NCBI RefSeq assembly: GCF_010015475.1
Contig: NZ_SSNI01000030.1
Location: 1 to 64,000, forward strand
Direction: 5' to 3'
DNA length: 64,000 bases
DNA from: Pontibacter pamirensis
Lineage (GTDB): Bacteria; Bacteroidota; Bacteroidia; Cytophagales; Hymenobacteraceae
In this document: positions 26,435 to 34,289 of the stretch, piece after piece
How positions within the stretch are numbered: position 1 is the first letter of the stretch
Layout of the letters: each line of letters opens with the position of its first letter
Notes under the pieces: model-generated
What the model was told of the DNA's origin: nothing
Seen by the model: only the letters and a program-made list of their open reading frames with translations
The model's database searches: none
Translations under genes and position numbers: made by a program

Positions 26435-27385
26435 TCAGGCGGCGCCTGCCGTGTCTGCTGGTTGGTTGATTACTTTTTCGGGTGTTACCTCCTGCTGCGG
26501 TGGTGGCACAAGGCGCAACTGCTGGTGGGCTGTTACAATTGTTCCGGGAGGGCTGAACAGCATACGGAACACCTCTTTTACTGATTTAGTGTGCTTCAGA
26601 TCCTTCACCAGATCCACCCATTCATGAAATACCAGGTACACGGGGTTAAATGATGTCACAGGCTTGGTAAGGCCATAGACAGGCTTCTTTTCCTCCGGTA
26701 CAAAGGTGCCAAACATCCTGTCCCATATAATAAAGGTGGAACCGTAGTTCTTGTCTATATATTCAGGGTTAGTGCCATGGTGTGCGCGGTGGTGCGATGG
26801 CGTCACGAAGATATACTCGATGGGCGCAGGCATCTTCTTTACCAGCTCCGTGTGCACAAAGAATTGATACAATACCGCCACCTGGTGGCATATGAAGAAC
26901 GTGAACGGATCTATACCGAGTAAGGGCACCGGGATAAAAAATATAAACTTGATATGCTGCGTCCAGCTGGTGCGGAACGAAACAGAGAAATTCATTCTTT
27001 CGGAAGAGTGATGCGTGACATGGGTTGCCCACCAAAAGCGTTGCTCATGCGCAATACGGTGTGCCCAGTAACGGCAAAAGTCCACGGCTACGAAGCAGAT
27101 GATAAACCCCCACCATTCTCTTGGCATGGCCCAGGGTACCATGTTATAGACAACGAGGGCTACACCAAAGAGCCAGATTTTAAGCACACCACTGAGAATT
27201 GTGTTTACTGCCCCAATGGTTAAGGCCGAGACAAATTCTGTTTTATGATAGTAATTACGTTTTTTGTAAACGCCCACAATCCACTCCACCACCACCGACA
27301 GCACAATAACCGGTATGGCATAGTGCATTATGGTAAGGTCATCGAGTTGCTGTAGCTCATCAAACGTAAATATCTGTTTTTCCAT
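26435..27385 (-). CDS. Fatty acid hydroxylase / sterol desaturase family protein
   Basis: A 316-residue membrane di-iron enzyme. Histidine clusters are visible: 'HRIAHE', 'HVTHHSSE', 'FFVHTELV' and 'HHRAHHG'. Several hydrophobic helices flank them. Family members hydroxylate or desaturate lipids and carotenoids using oxygen. Related Bacteroidota proteins may act on alkyl lipids; the actual substrate is unknown. The C-terminal 50 residues are Pro/Gln/Thr-rich and not part of the core. Monocistronic. Confidence 0.9.
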   Translation of the reverse strand: MEKQIFTFDELQQLDDLTIMHYAIPVIVLSVVVEWIVGVYKKRNYYHKTEFVSALTIGAVNTILSGVLKIWLFGVALVVYNMVPWAMPREWWGFIICFVAVDFCRYWAHRIAHEQRFWWATHVTHHSSERMNFSVSFRTSWTQHIKFIFFIPVPLLGIDPFTFFICHQVAVLYQFFVHTELVKKMPAPIEYIFVTPSHHRAHHGTNPEYIDKNYGSTFIIWDRMFGTFVPEEKKPVYGLTKPVTSFNPVYLVFHEWVDLVKDLKHTKSVKEVFRMLFSPPGTIVTAHQQLRLVPPPQQEVTPEKVINQPADTAGAA

Positions 27386-27581
27386 AGCCTGCTTCTTCCT
27401 GCTTGTACCATCATTAGAACGTCCAAAGGAGTAAAGGGTTAAGCAGAAAGCGGCATAAGCGGAGCCAATGGAAAGGCCGGATGAAGGGAAATCACCAAGT
27501 CAATGGTTAAGCAGCGGTAACAAAAGTCTTGCTTCTATTCCCATAAAAACCTGGGCTTCGTACCTTTGCAGAAAACTTATC

Positions 27582-27773
27582 ATGCGCATCAGAAAGAAAG
27601 TAAAGGCTCCGGTACCCGCAAAAGGCTCCCGCTTCACCGCGTTAGATATTTTTGTAAAAGCCGCTGAGAAGGAAAACTGGACCGAACAGGAGATTCAGTT
27701 TGTGATAAATGAGGTTGTAGAAGCCCAAAGTGATGAGGAGGGGCTGGAGATACTGCAGGACTATAAGTTGTAA
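27582..27773 (+). CDS. Small conserved-looking hypothetical protein
   Basis: A 63-residue cytoplasmic protein: a basic N terminus ([10 protein letters not shown]) followed by two predicted helices, '[27 protein letters not shown]'. I chose ATG 27582; a longer frame from 27468 adds 38 residues without features. It converges with the Nudix gene. No family recognised. Confidence 0.6.
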   Translation: MRIRKKVKAPVPAKGSRFTALDIFVKAAEKENWTEQEIQFVINEVVEAQSDEEGLEILQDYKL

Positions 27774-27795
27774 CCTGTGAAGGTGTGATTTTTTT

Positions 27796-28359
27796 TTACA
27801 CCCCCAGCTTTCGCAGGGCCAGCAGGCAGAGGGCCACAGAACCGGAAACCTGTATTTTACCTTCCGATATCATATCGGCGACCTCGTGAAGCGGTATCTT
27901 CAGTACTTCAATCGCTTCTGACTCGTCCAGGTCCTGCGCTGCTACTTTTTTAACATTGCGGGCCAGGTAGTAGTACATCCTGTTCGTGTCTTTGGTGGGG
28001 TTATCTGTCACCTCGAGCAGCAGTTCCACCTCATCAATTGTATAGCCTGTCTCCTCCAGCATCTCCCGTTTGGCGGCTTCAGTGGGTTCTGTTTCGTTTT
28101 CATCCACCACTCCACCAGGTAATTCAATAAATATGTCACCGGCCGCATGCTTATACTGCCGCACAAAGATTACATGGTTGTCTTCAGTGAGCGGGAAAAC
28201 GAGCACTACATTTGGCCGCACGCTCACATAATAGTCATCCATCTCTAGCCCGTTGGGAAGTGCTACGTGGTCGCGGCGCAGTTTGTACCACTTCTCATCT
28301 ACTACCATTTCTGACTTTAGCACCTTCCAAGGTGCCGGGGTATGTACTTTGTTTTCCAT
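27796..28359 (-). CDS. Nudix hydrolase, ADP-ribose pyrophosphatase type
   Basis: A 187-residue enzyme. The Nudix box starts GGVVDENETEPTEAAKRE and ends MLEETGY. It has one extra residue between the first Glu and the REUxEE core (eight instead of seven). Preceding 'HVIFVRQYKHAAGDIFIELPGG' is typical of ADP-ribose/NDP-sugar pyrophosphatases (NudF-like). It should cleave ADP-ribose or a nucleotide sugar to a monophosphate and a sugar phosphate. It sits just beyond the sugar cluster's terminator, so a link to that pathway is possible but not shown. Confidence 0.9.
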   Translation of the reverse strand: MENKVHTPAPWKVLKSEMVVDEKWYKLRRDHVALPNGLEMDDYYVSVRPNVVLVFPLTEDNHVIFVRQYKHAAGDIFIELPGGVVDENETEPTEAAKREMLEETGYTIDEVELLLEVTDNPTKDTNRMYYYLARNVKKVAAQDLDESEAIEVLKIPLHEVADMISEGKIQVSGSVALCLLALRKLGV

Positions 28360-28404
28360 TTAAATAAAGCTTGCCGCAAGTTAAGTTTTATCCCTTTTAA
28401 AACA

Positions 28405-28433
28405 GCAATGCCCGCTGTAATAGCGGGCATTGC
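28405..28433 (-). terminator. Terminator of the sugar cluster
   Basis: Perfect 12-bp arms (28405-28416 and 28422-28433) with a 5-base loop. On the minus strand a T-rich run follows. It lies 58 bases beyond the methyltransferase stop. Confidence 0.8.
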
Positions 28434-28490
28434 TTAAAAATTTATACAATTTTCCGGTTTACCTTTTGATAAGAGGTATACTTGCTAGAA

Positions 28491-29309
28491 TCATTTCCTG
28501 CCGTTCTGCCCCACCATATACTCATTTTTTCCCGCCACCTTCTGCTGTACCGCCTCCTGCCAATCCTGGCCTGTAGCCGAAAGAAGCTCTGACTGGTTCC
28601 ACTGCTGCGCTTTCCGCAGTACCTCGTCCACCTCCAGGATGTAAATTTCGTGGCCCGGCTGTTCGGTTACACTCAAGCCGCAGGAGCGCAGCATAGCTTT
28701 GATGGCAGCATGGTTAGGTGCCCACCAGTTGGTAATATCCCCGGCCATCTTCTTTTCAATAAAAGCCATCTTTGGCCAGCTTTCCTCCAGCATACGCTGG
28801 CGGTCGTTTATCTCGAAATCATCTGGTGTTTCTGTGTCTCCAGCACCGGGCATCGTTAATGTCTGGAACACCATCATGCGGCGGGTTTTCTGGGAGAGGA
28901 TATCCAGGGAGAGCAGTGGGTAGCGCAGGTGGTACAATACCCCCATATACCACACCAAGTCGAACTGCCGGTCCAGGCGGGCGACATCATACACCTGCAT
29001 TTGCTTCAGTTCAATTTTATCTTCTAGGCCAAACTGTTTGGCAGCCCACTCGGCTTGCCGCAGGTAGTGCGGGTCTACATCAATCCCCAGCACATTCGCA
29101 CCACGTTTAGCCAGTTCTATAGAATAGAACCCAGCGTTGCAACCAATGTCCAGCACCTCCCAGCCCGACAGATCAGTTGGAATATGCGGCTCCAGTTCCT
29201 GCCATTTGAAAGAGGGGAAATCACCTAAAAAATGATTCGGTGCTGTTTCTTCTCCGTTTGGCAAGTGCAAATTATGAAACCATGGTCCTAACTGTTCTAT
29301 TTCCTGCAT
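28491..29309 (-). CDS. SAM-dependent methyltransferase (CmoB-like fold)
   Basis: A 272-residue class I methyltransferase. Motif I is 'VLDIGCNAGFYSIELAKRG'; an acidic end of strand 2 is in 'VLGIDVDPHYL'; 'FDLVWYMGVLYHLRYPL' is motif IV/V. The opening 'GPWFHNLHLPNG' and 'NHFLGDFP' distinguish a subgroup related to CmoB that, as I recall, recurs beside glycosyltransferases (TIGR04290-like); this needs a search. It may methylate a sugar or glycosylated product. It is the last gene of the cluster, split from the glycosyltransferases by a terminator and a gene remnant. Confidence 0.87.
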   Translation of the reverse strand: MQEIEQLGPWFHNLHLPNGEETAPNHFLGDFPSFKWQELEPHIPTDLSGWEVLDIGCNAGFYSIELAKRGANVLGIDVDPHYLRQAEWAAKQFGLEDKIELKQMQVYDVARLDRQFDLVWYMGVLYHLRYPLLSLDILSQKTRRMMVFQTLTMPGAGDTETPDDFEINDRQRMLEESWPKMAFIEKKMAGDITNWWAPNHAAIKAMLRSCGLSVTEQPGHEIYILEVDEVLRKAQQWNQSELLSATGQDWQEAVQQKVAGKNEYMVGQNGRK

Positions 29310-29398
29310 AATTGATTTTAAATTCTAAAGAATAACTCCTGCTATAAGTACGACAACGCAGGAGCTTGTGATAAGGTTAGAGGCTGATGCGTTCTCCC

Positions 29399-29670
29399 CT
29401 ACAAGTACTTGATCAGGTTGGCTTTTATCGCCAGCCTGTCTCCTTCTGTATCTGACCTCTCCAGCCCTACATCTGTAAAGATGATTCCGTCGCCTCCGGC
29501 CTGCTTCGCTTTCTCAATCATTTTTGCCTTTACCACCTCCACATCATAATCCACCACTTTGTCATTCGTCATTTTGCCGATAACTTTATATTATCTTTTG
29601 CATCGTAGAATACCGCTTGGTTCATATGATTCACCCAAGTAGTGGTAGTAGGCGCACAAGAGTATAAAGC
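29399..29670 (-). pseudogene. Frame-shifted remnant of a small lipoprotein gene
   Basis: The 3' part (29399-29572) encodes 57 residues from an ATG at 29572, 'MTNDKVVDYDVEVVKAK' to 'ANLIKYL', in the style of the C-terminal half of short Bacteroidota lipoproteins ('AGGDGIIFTDVG'). Just upstream, in another frame, lies 'VALYSCAPTTTTW' ending in 'DNIKLSAK' and a TGA at 29571, which looks like a lipobox and N-terminal half. The second frame extends back only to 'YKVIGK'. No start codon is visible for the N-terminal part, which runs into a hairpin at 29669. It reads as a decayed gene broken by a frameshift and 5' loss. The alternative is a real 57-residue protein. Confidence 0.45.
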
Positions 29671-29707
29671 AACCTGTATACCGCCAGGAAAGCGGTATAC
29701 AGGTTGC
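29669..29707 (-). terminator. Terminator after the glycosyltransferase operon
   Basis: Perfect 16-bp arms (29669-29684 and 29692-29707) and a 7-base loop, 44 bases beyond the last glycosyltransferase stop on the minus strand. A short T run follows. If it works fully, the methyltransferase needs its own promoter. Confidence 0.75.
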
Positions 29708-29750
29708 AAGCATTTATCATAGTGCTTCTCTTACAGCAGGTTTGAATAAG

Positions 29751-30854
29751 TTAAATGACAACTCCGTAGTCGTACGAATCATGATCACCATCCAGGGTCA
29801 TGAGTTCTTCCGCATAGCTGACAAGCTCCTTTGCTCTGTGAGCTGCCGTGTGATGCGACAGCACTTTTTTACGGGCACGCTCGCCTATCATTTTGCGCTC
29901 AGACTTACAGATTTCACGCAGATACCGGAGCGTGTCTGTGGCAGAGTAAGACACCAGAATTTCAGAATCTATTTTAAAGAAAGTATCCAGCCCTTCCCAA
30001 TAATCAGATATAATCGGAGTGCCACAGGCCGCTGCCTCAAACAGGCGCACACTTGGTGCATAGCCTGCCTGTATCATGTCGGCGCGGGTGATGTTTTGTG
30101 TAAAGCGCTGGCTATTGTAAAACTTGCGGTGCTTTGCAGGCGGCAGGTGATTGATATGCTGCGTGTTAGCAGGCCACTGCACGGTTTCCGGATACTGCGG
30201 CCCGGCCACCACAAAGCGACCTCCCGGCCAGGCGCGTGCCGCATCCAACATCAGCTTCTCTAAAGGAGGCTGGCGGTCGTTGGAGTAAGTGCCGAGGTAA
30301 CCGAGATCCCAGATGGCTTCCTGAAATTCCGGATAATACAAGGTCGGGTCAACAGAGCAGTAGAGGGCACGTGCCATGGGGGAGCCGTACTTTTCCTCCA
30401 GTAGGTCTAAAGTTGGGCCACCTGTAAACGACAGGTATAAATCGTATTTGGGTATCAGGTCCGGGTGCAGGTATTCATAGTCCTTGCGCTCGAGTTTAGC
30501 CAGTGTTACAGGTGTGTCAATGTCGTAAAAGGATTTAATACCCTGCGCCGTCTTTACGACCCATTCTCCTACCTGTACGCCGTCCGGCACATAAGAACCC
30601 ACCATCACCAGATCAGCCTCGCGCACCTGTTCGGTAAAGCGCTGCTTTAAATCCTTCAGGGAGGTATAGAGTTCTGTCTGGCAGTACTCCGGTTCAGGAA
30701 GGTCACGGTGGCCTGCATACCAGGGCACATCACGCTCCAGAAAAAGTACATTGTTGTTCTGATTATTCAGCTCACGCACCAATCCACGGAAAGTGGTGGC
30801 GTGGCCATTGCCCCAGCTCGAGGTGATAGATAGACCAAGGATAACTATGTTCAT
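29751..30854 (-). CDS. CgeB-like glycosyltransferase (third of three tandem copies)
   Basis: A 367-residue GT-B-type glycosyltransferase of the CgeB/GT4-like group. The N terminus 'ILGLSITSSWGNGHATTFRGLVREL' carries the sugar-nucleotide fold's first strand and a 'W.NG.A....RG.VR.L' helix shared by all three copies. The C terminus 'SVRLFEAAACGTPIISDYWEGLDTFF' is the donor-binding signature with Glu and Cys-Gly. I chose ATG 30854 because it overlaps the upstream stop by four bases (ATGA); an ATG six bases earlier is possible. It should transfer a sugar to an unknown acceptor in the cytosol. Confidence 0.85.
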   Translation of the reverse strand: MNIVILGLSITSSWGNGHATTFRGLVRELNNQNNNVLFLERDVPWYAGHRDLPEPEYCQTELYTSLKDLKQRFTEQVREADLVMVGSYVPDGVQVGEWVVKTAQGIKSFYDIDTPVTLAKLERKDYEYLHPDLIPKYDLYLSFTGGPTLDLLEEKYGSPMARALYCSVDPTLYYPEFQEAIWDLGYLGTYSNDRQPPLEKLMLDAARAWPGGRFVVAGPQYPETVQWPANTQHINHLPPAKHRKFYNSQRFTQNITRADMIQAGYAPSVRLFEAAACGTPIISDYWEGLDTFFKIDSEILVSYSATDTLRYLREICKSERKMIGERARKKVLSHHTAAHRAKELVSYAEELMTLDGDHDSYDYGVVI

Positions 30855-31957
30855 GCCCATGCTGCATTAGATTGTTTCACTTTTGTATATAGCAACTTTT
30901 CCAGTTGCGCTGCCCTGTGGCGGTATGTATGTGCCGACAGTACTTTTCTATACGCAGCTTCTCCTATTTCCTTTGCATTTTCTTCTGATAAACTTGAAAT
31001 AATTTCACTTATATCTGCACCGTCCTTCGCTACTAAGATTTCCTTGCCTGGCTCGAAGAAGAAATCAATACCCTCCCAGTAGTCGGTGATGATGCAGGCA
31101 CCGGCGCCGGCAGCCTCAAAAACACGCGTAGCAGGCGAAAAACCATAGCGGGCCATGCTTTCGCGGCTGATGTTGAGCACCGCTTTGGGTGTGCAGTTAA
31201 AGGCATTGTGATCTTTAGTATACACGTGGCCGATGTAGGTAACATTATCGGTCATGGGTTTATCACTCCAGCCGCTGCCTCCAATCATGTATCGTTTATC
31301 TGGTGTTGCCGCAGCAGGCTTCAGGAAGAATTCCTCCACGCGTGCCTCCCTGTCCGGCAGCCGGTTGCCCAGAAAGGCAAGGTCGCAGGCAAACTTTGCG
31401 TCCGGTGCTACCGGGTGATGGGTGGCCGTATCCAGGGCATTGTAAATCGGCACACACTTCTTAGCACCCAGGGCTTCATAGGCATTTACCACTGGATCAC
31501 CGCCACCATAGGTCAGTATCATGTCGTATTGCGGAATCAGCTGGTGGAACTGGTCATCGGGGTTGTGGTGCACGCGGTCCAGGGTGGCAGGCGCATCCAC
31601 GTCCCAGAACACCACCAGCCGCTCTTCTGTCTGCAGTTGCAGCACCTCGCGCTCCAGCAGTTCATCAAACACGCCCACGCCACTGGCTTTAACAACCATA
31701 TCGGCACTGGCTGCCTCCTGCAGGCATTTCGCCACAGCTTCTTCTGTCGCTTGATACACTACCACCTTTGCCCAGTCCGGGTCATCCATGTCGCGGTTTT
31801 TCTGGCGGTCGTAGGCATCTGGTTCGTAAAAGGTAATTTCATGGCCACGCTCGCTCAGCGCCCGCACTATACCTCTGTAATAGGTGGCGGCACCATTCCA
31901 ATAAGCCGATACCAGACTTGAGCCGAAGAAGGCTATTTTCAATTTTTTACTTTTCAT
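30851..31957 (-). CDS. CgeB-like glycosyltransferase (second of three tandem copies)
   Basis: A 368-residue glycosyltransferase of the same group as its two neighbours. The N terminus reads 'IAFFGSSLVSAYWNGAATYYRGIVRAL'; the donor site is 'ATRVFEAAGAGACIITDYWEGIDFFF'. Starts 11 bases inside the end of the preceding gene and its own stop forms ATGA with the next start, so the three are translationally coupled. Differences in the middle third suggest each adds a different sugar or acts on a different acceptor. Confidence 0.85.
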   Translation of the reverse strand: MKSKKLKIAFFGSSLVSAYWNGAATYYRGIVRALSERGHEITFYEPDAYDRQKNRDMDDPDWAKVVVYQATEEAVAKCLQEAASADMVVKASGVGVFDELLEREVLQLQTEERLVVFWDVDAPATLDRVHHNPDDQFHQLIPQYDMILTYGGGDPVVNAYEALGAKKCVPIYNALDTATHHPVAPDAKFACDLAFLGNRLPDREARVEEFFLKPAAATPDKRYMIGGSGWSDKPMTDNVTYIGHVYTKDHNAFNCTPKAVLNISRESMARYGFSPATRVFEAAGAGACIITDYWEGIDFFFEPGKEILVAKDGADISEIISSLSEENAKEIGEAAYRKVLSAHTYRHRAAQLEKLLYTKVKQSNAAWA

Positions 31958-33089
31958 GCAGGGCTTGTTCTTTTTGGGTGAGGTATATTCTGGAAGTTCC
32001 TATACCTAGTTCTTCACACACCTTCTCCAGTTCGTCTACACGGTGGGCACAGGTGTGGCGGCTACGTATCGTCTGAAGGCCATGGTCGGTCACTTCTTTT
32101 GCTGTGCCAGGCCGGTTCAGGATGGTTTGCAGCTGCTGCTTCATTTCCTCGCCGGTGCGGGCCACTAAAAAGTCTTTGCCAGGCGTAAAGAGGTTTTCAG
32201 CGTCCTTCCATGGGGAGGATATCAGCGGTATACCACAGGCCATGGCCTCAAAAGGCCGGATAGTTGGAATACCGGGTAATGCCTCTACATAAGGCCTACG
32301 CGGCACGTGCACCGTTACTTTGTACTTCGCGAACTCCTCAGCGGCTTTATAGTTAGGCAGCCAGCCACCGTACTCAATACCAGCATCTGCCAGTGCCTGG
32401 CGGGCGTGCTCGGGATAACGCACCCCGTAAATCTTCGCCTTCAGCCCCAGTTCCTTCACCGGGTTTATCAGGAACTCGTGCAATTCAGCGGTGCGTTCTT
32501 CATCGCCCCAGTTGCCAATCCAGATTAAATCCCCCTCCTTTTCTTCTGTTTCGTGTGGGTAGAAGACGGAGGTGTCTGCCGCTTCGTGCCAAGTCCAGGC
32601 TTTGCTTGTCCAGTTTTCCTGCAGGTATAGGTCACGGATCACCTGTCCGAATGCCAGCACCCCGTCGTAATGTGTCAAGTCATACTTGCTCATGGCTTCA
32701 CGCTCTGTTACGGCGCGGTGGTGGGTGTCATGGAAAATCAGTTTATAGTGGCCTGTGCTGGCGCGGTGTTCGCCGATGCGCTTCACCAGCTCGTGCTCAT
32801 TCCACTCATGTACCAGCACCAGGTCGGCTTCTGTGAGAACATCATCTAGGTCCAGCGTTTCCAGGGTATAGAAATTTGTACTGACGCCGGGGTAATACTG
32901 CTGCAGCTCTTTCAGTTTTTCTTCTCCATAGCCTTCCACCAGGTTCTGCAGGCTCCAGCCGTTCTCAGGTTCATATACCTTTACCTGATGGCCCCGCTCC
33001 TCCAGTTCCCGCACGATGCCGCGCAAGAAGTGGGCGTTGCCATGGTTCCAGTCAGAAAGTATAGAATGGTAGAAAAGGGTTATCTTCAT
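31947..33089 (-). CDS. CgeB-like glycosyltransferase (first of three tandem copies)
   Basis: A 380-residue glycosyltransferase of the same group: N terminus 'ITLFYHSILSDWNHGNAHFLRGIVREL', donor site 'TIRPFEAMACGIPLISSPWKDAENLF'. It contains the family's 'LVLVHEWNEHELV' middle segment. A 95-base gap with a tandem repeat separates it from the GT4 gene upstream. It is the first of the coupled trio. Confidence 0.85.
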   Translation of the reverse strand: MKITLFYHSILSDWNHGNAHFLRGIVRELEERGHQVKVYEPENGWSLQNLVEGYGEEKLKELQQYYPGVSTNFYTLETLDLDDVLTEADLVLVHEWNEHELVKRIGEHRASTGHYKLIFHDTHHRAVTEREAMSKYDLTHYDGVLAFGQVIRDLYLQENWTSKAWTWHEAADTSVFYPHETEEKEGDLIWIGNWGDEERTAELHEFLINPVKELGLKAKIYGVRYPEHARQALADAGIEYGGWLPNYKAAEEFAKYKVTVHVPRRPYVEALPGIPTIRPFEAMACGIPLISSPWKDAENLFTPGKDFLVARTGEEMKQQLQTILNRPGTAKEVTDHGLQTIRSRHTCAHRVDELEKVCEELGIGTSRIYLTQKEQALHEK

Positions 33090-33097
33090 TTTTTAGA

Positions 33098-33169
33098 ATT
33101 TTGAATGACTGAATAACTGAATAATTGAATAATTACTGTTAACATCCCGTGTATTCAGTCATTCAAAAT
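33098..33169. repeat. 8-bp tandem repeat inside a large inverted repeat
   Basis: Four copies of an 8-bp unit, GAATGACT, GAATAACT, GAATAATT, GAATAATT, span 33103-33134. An 18-bp arm (33098-33115) and its perfect complement (33152-33169) enclose the tract with a 36-base spacer. It lies in the only sizeable gap among the four glycosyltransferase genes. It could form a hairpin that partly terminates or protects the mRNA, changing the ratio of upstream to downstream genes. Confidence 0.7.
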
Positions 33170-33184
33170 CCAGTTAATCAAAAT

Positions 33185-34285
33185 TTAAACTTTTACAGAT
33201 GACTTTAGCAGCTGCCGGTATACATGGTCATAATCCTGGCCCATGGGGTCTGCGGTGTAGCCGTGAGAGCGTTTTACAGCACGACAGCCCATGATGTTGC
33301 GCCCAAATTCATCTTCCGTTAAGTTATTGAGCGTGTCCCGCAAATCATCGGCGCTTCCCGGATCGACGTACTTGGCGGCATTGCCCCATATTTCCATCAG
33401 GCTATCAGTTTTACCAATCACAAGGGCGCAACCGGACATGGCGGCTTCCAGTATGGTCAGTCCAAACGGCTCATACCTAGCTGGTAGCGCATAGATGGAG
33501 GCCCGTGAAAGCCAGTCAACCACTTCTTTCTCCGACAGCTGCCCCAGGAAATGCACATTCTCAAGTTCTACTGATTTGCCTGTGGCAGGGTGCTTCTCGT
33601 CACCGGCTATATACACGGGCCACTGCAAATCAGATGCAATGTGCGCCAGCATCGAAATGTTTTTTGCCTCGTCCCATACACGGCCCATGCTGAAAATAAA
33701 AGGTTCTTTTTTTCCAAACTGGTACGTGTTCTGGGCCCGCCCATTGTAAATGACAGTGCGGGCCTGAAACGGGCCGTAAAGTGACTCTGCCTGGTTCATC
33801 ATGGCCTGGGTTGGGGCTACCACCATATTGGCGGCCTGCAAACCGCGCGTCACCATCTCTTTGTACTTACCCCAGTTTTTCGGTGCCTCCTCGTCCTTCA
33901 CGGCTCTCCACCACGACAGCACACAGGAATGCACCACCACCACCACCGGTACGCCCCATTCCAAGCCACCATGCACCATGGCATTCAGGTGCACAATATC
34001 CGGCTGCACTTCGTCTTTCAGCTGCAACAGCCAGGCGCCTGCCTTTTCTACGTCCTCCCAGGGTTCCTCCATCCACTCCAGTTTATAGTCACTCTCATGC
34101 AGGGTCAGGTTATTGAGTTCCTCCACCTGCCTTCGCTGATCGGCACTTAGAGGTCCACCCATCGTGGCCAATGCTACCTGCGTTCCGAACGGTGCCAGTG
34201 CGCCCACCAGTTCTATTGTATAATTCCAAACCCCTCCTACCGTATCTGTAGTCATCAGGATTTTTGAAGGATGATGTGCTTCCAT
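33185..34285 (-). CDS. GT4-family glycosyltransferase
   Basis: A 366-residue GT-B glycosyltransferase. The N terminus 'ILMTTDTVGGVWNYTIELVGALAPFG' has the glycine-rich acceptor loop, and 'ARYEPFGLTILEAAMSGCALVIG' is the EX7E retaining-enzyme motif of GT4. 'FIFSMGRVWDEAKN' marks the donor domain's start. It is a different class from the CgeB-like trio and closest to sucrose/glycogen-synthase-like GT4 enzymes. It starts 4 bases after the upstream oxidoreductase stop. Confidence 0.88.
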   Translation of the reverse strand: MEAHHPSKILMTTDTVGGVWNYTIELVGALAPFGTQVALATMGGPLSADQRRQVEELNNLTLHESDYKLEWMEEPWEDVEKAGAWLLQLKDEVQPDIVHLNAMVHGGLEWGVPVVVVVHSCVLSWWRAVKDEEAPKNWGKYKEMVTRGLQAANMVVAPTQAMMNQAESLYGPFQARTVIYNGRAQNTYQFGKKEPFIFSMGRVWDEAKNISMLAHIASDLQWPVYIAGDEKHPATGKSVELENVHFLGQLSEKEVVDWLSRASIYALPARYEPFGLTILEAAMSGCALVIGKTDSLMEIWGNAAKYVDPGSADDLRDTLNNLTEDEFGRNIMGCRAVKRSHGYTADPMGQDYDHVYRQLLKSSVKV

Positions 34286-34289
34286 CTGC

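Noticed and set aside
31208-31921. 237-codon plus-strand frame
   Set aside because: Antisense to the second CgeB-like glycosyltransferase, with no recognisable domain.
33098-33169. CRISPR array
   Set aside because: The 8-bp units are directly adjacent, without unique spacers, and there are no cas genes in the window.
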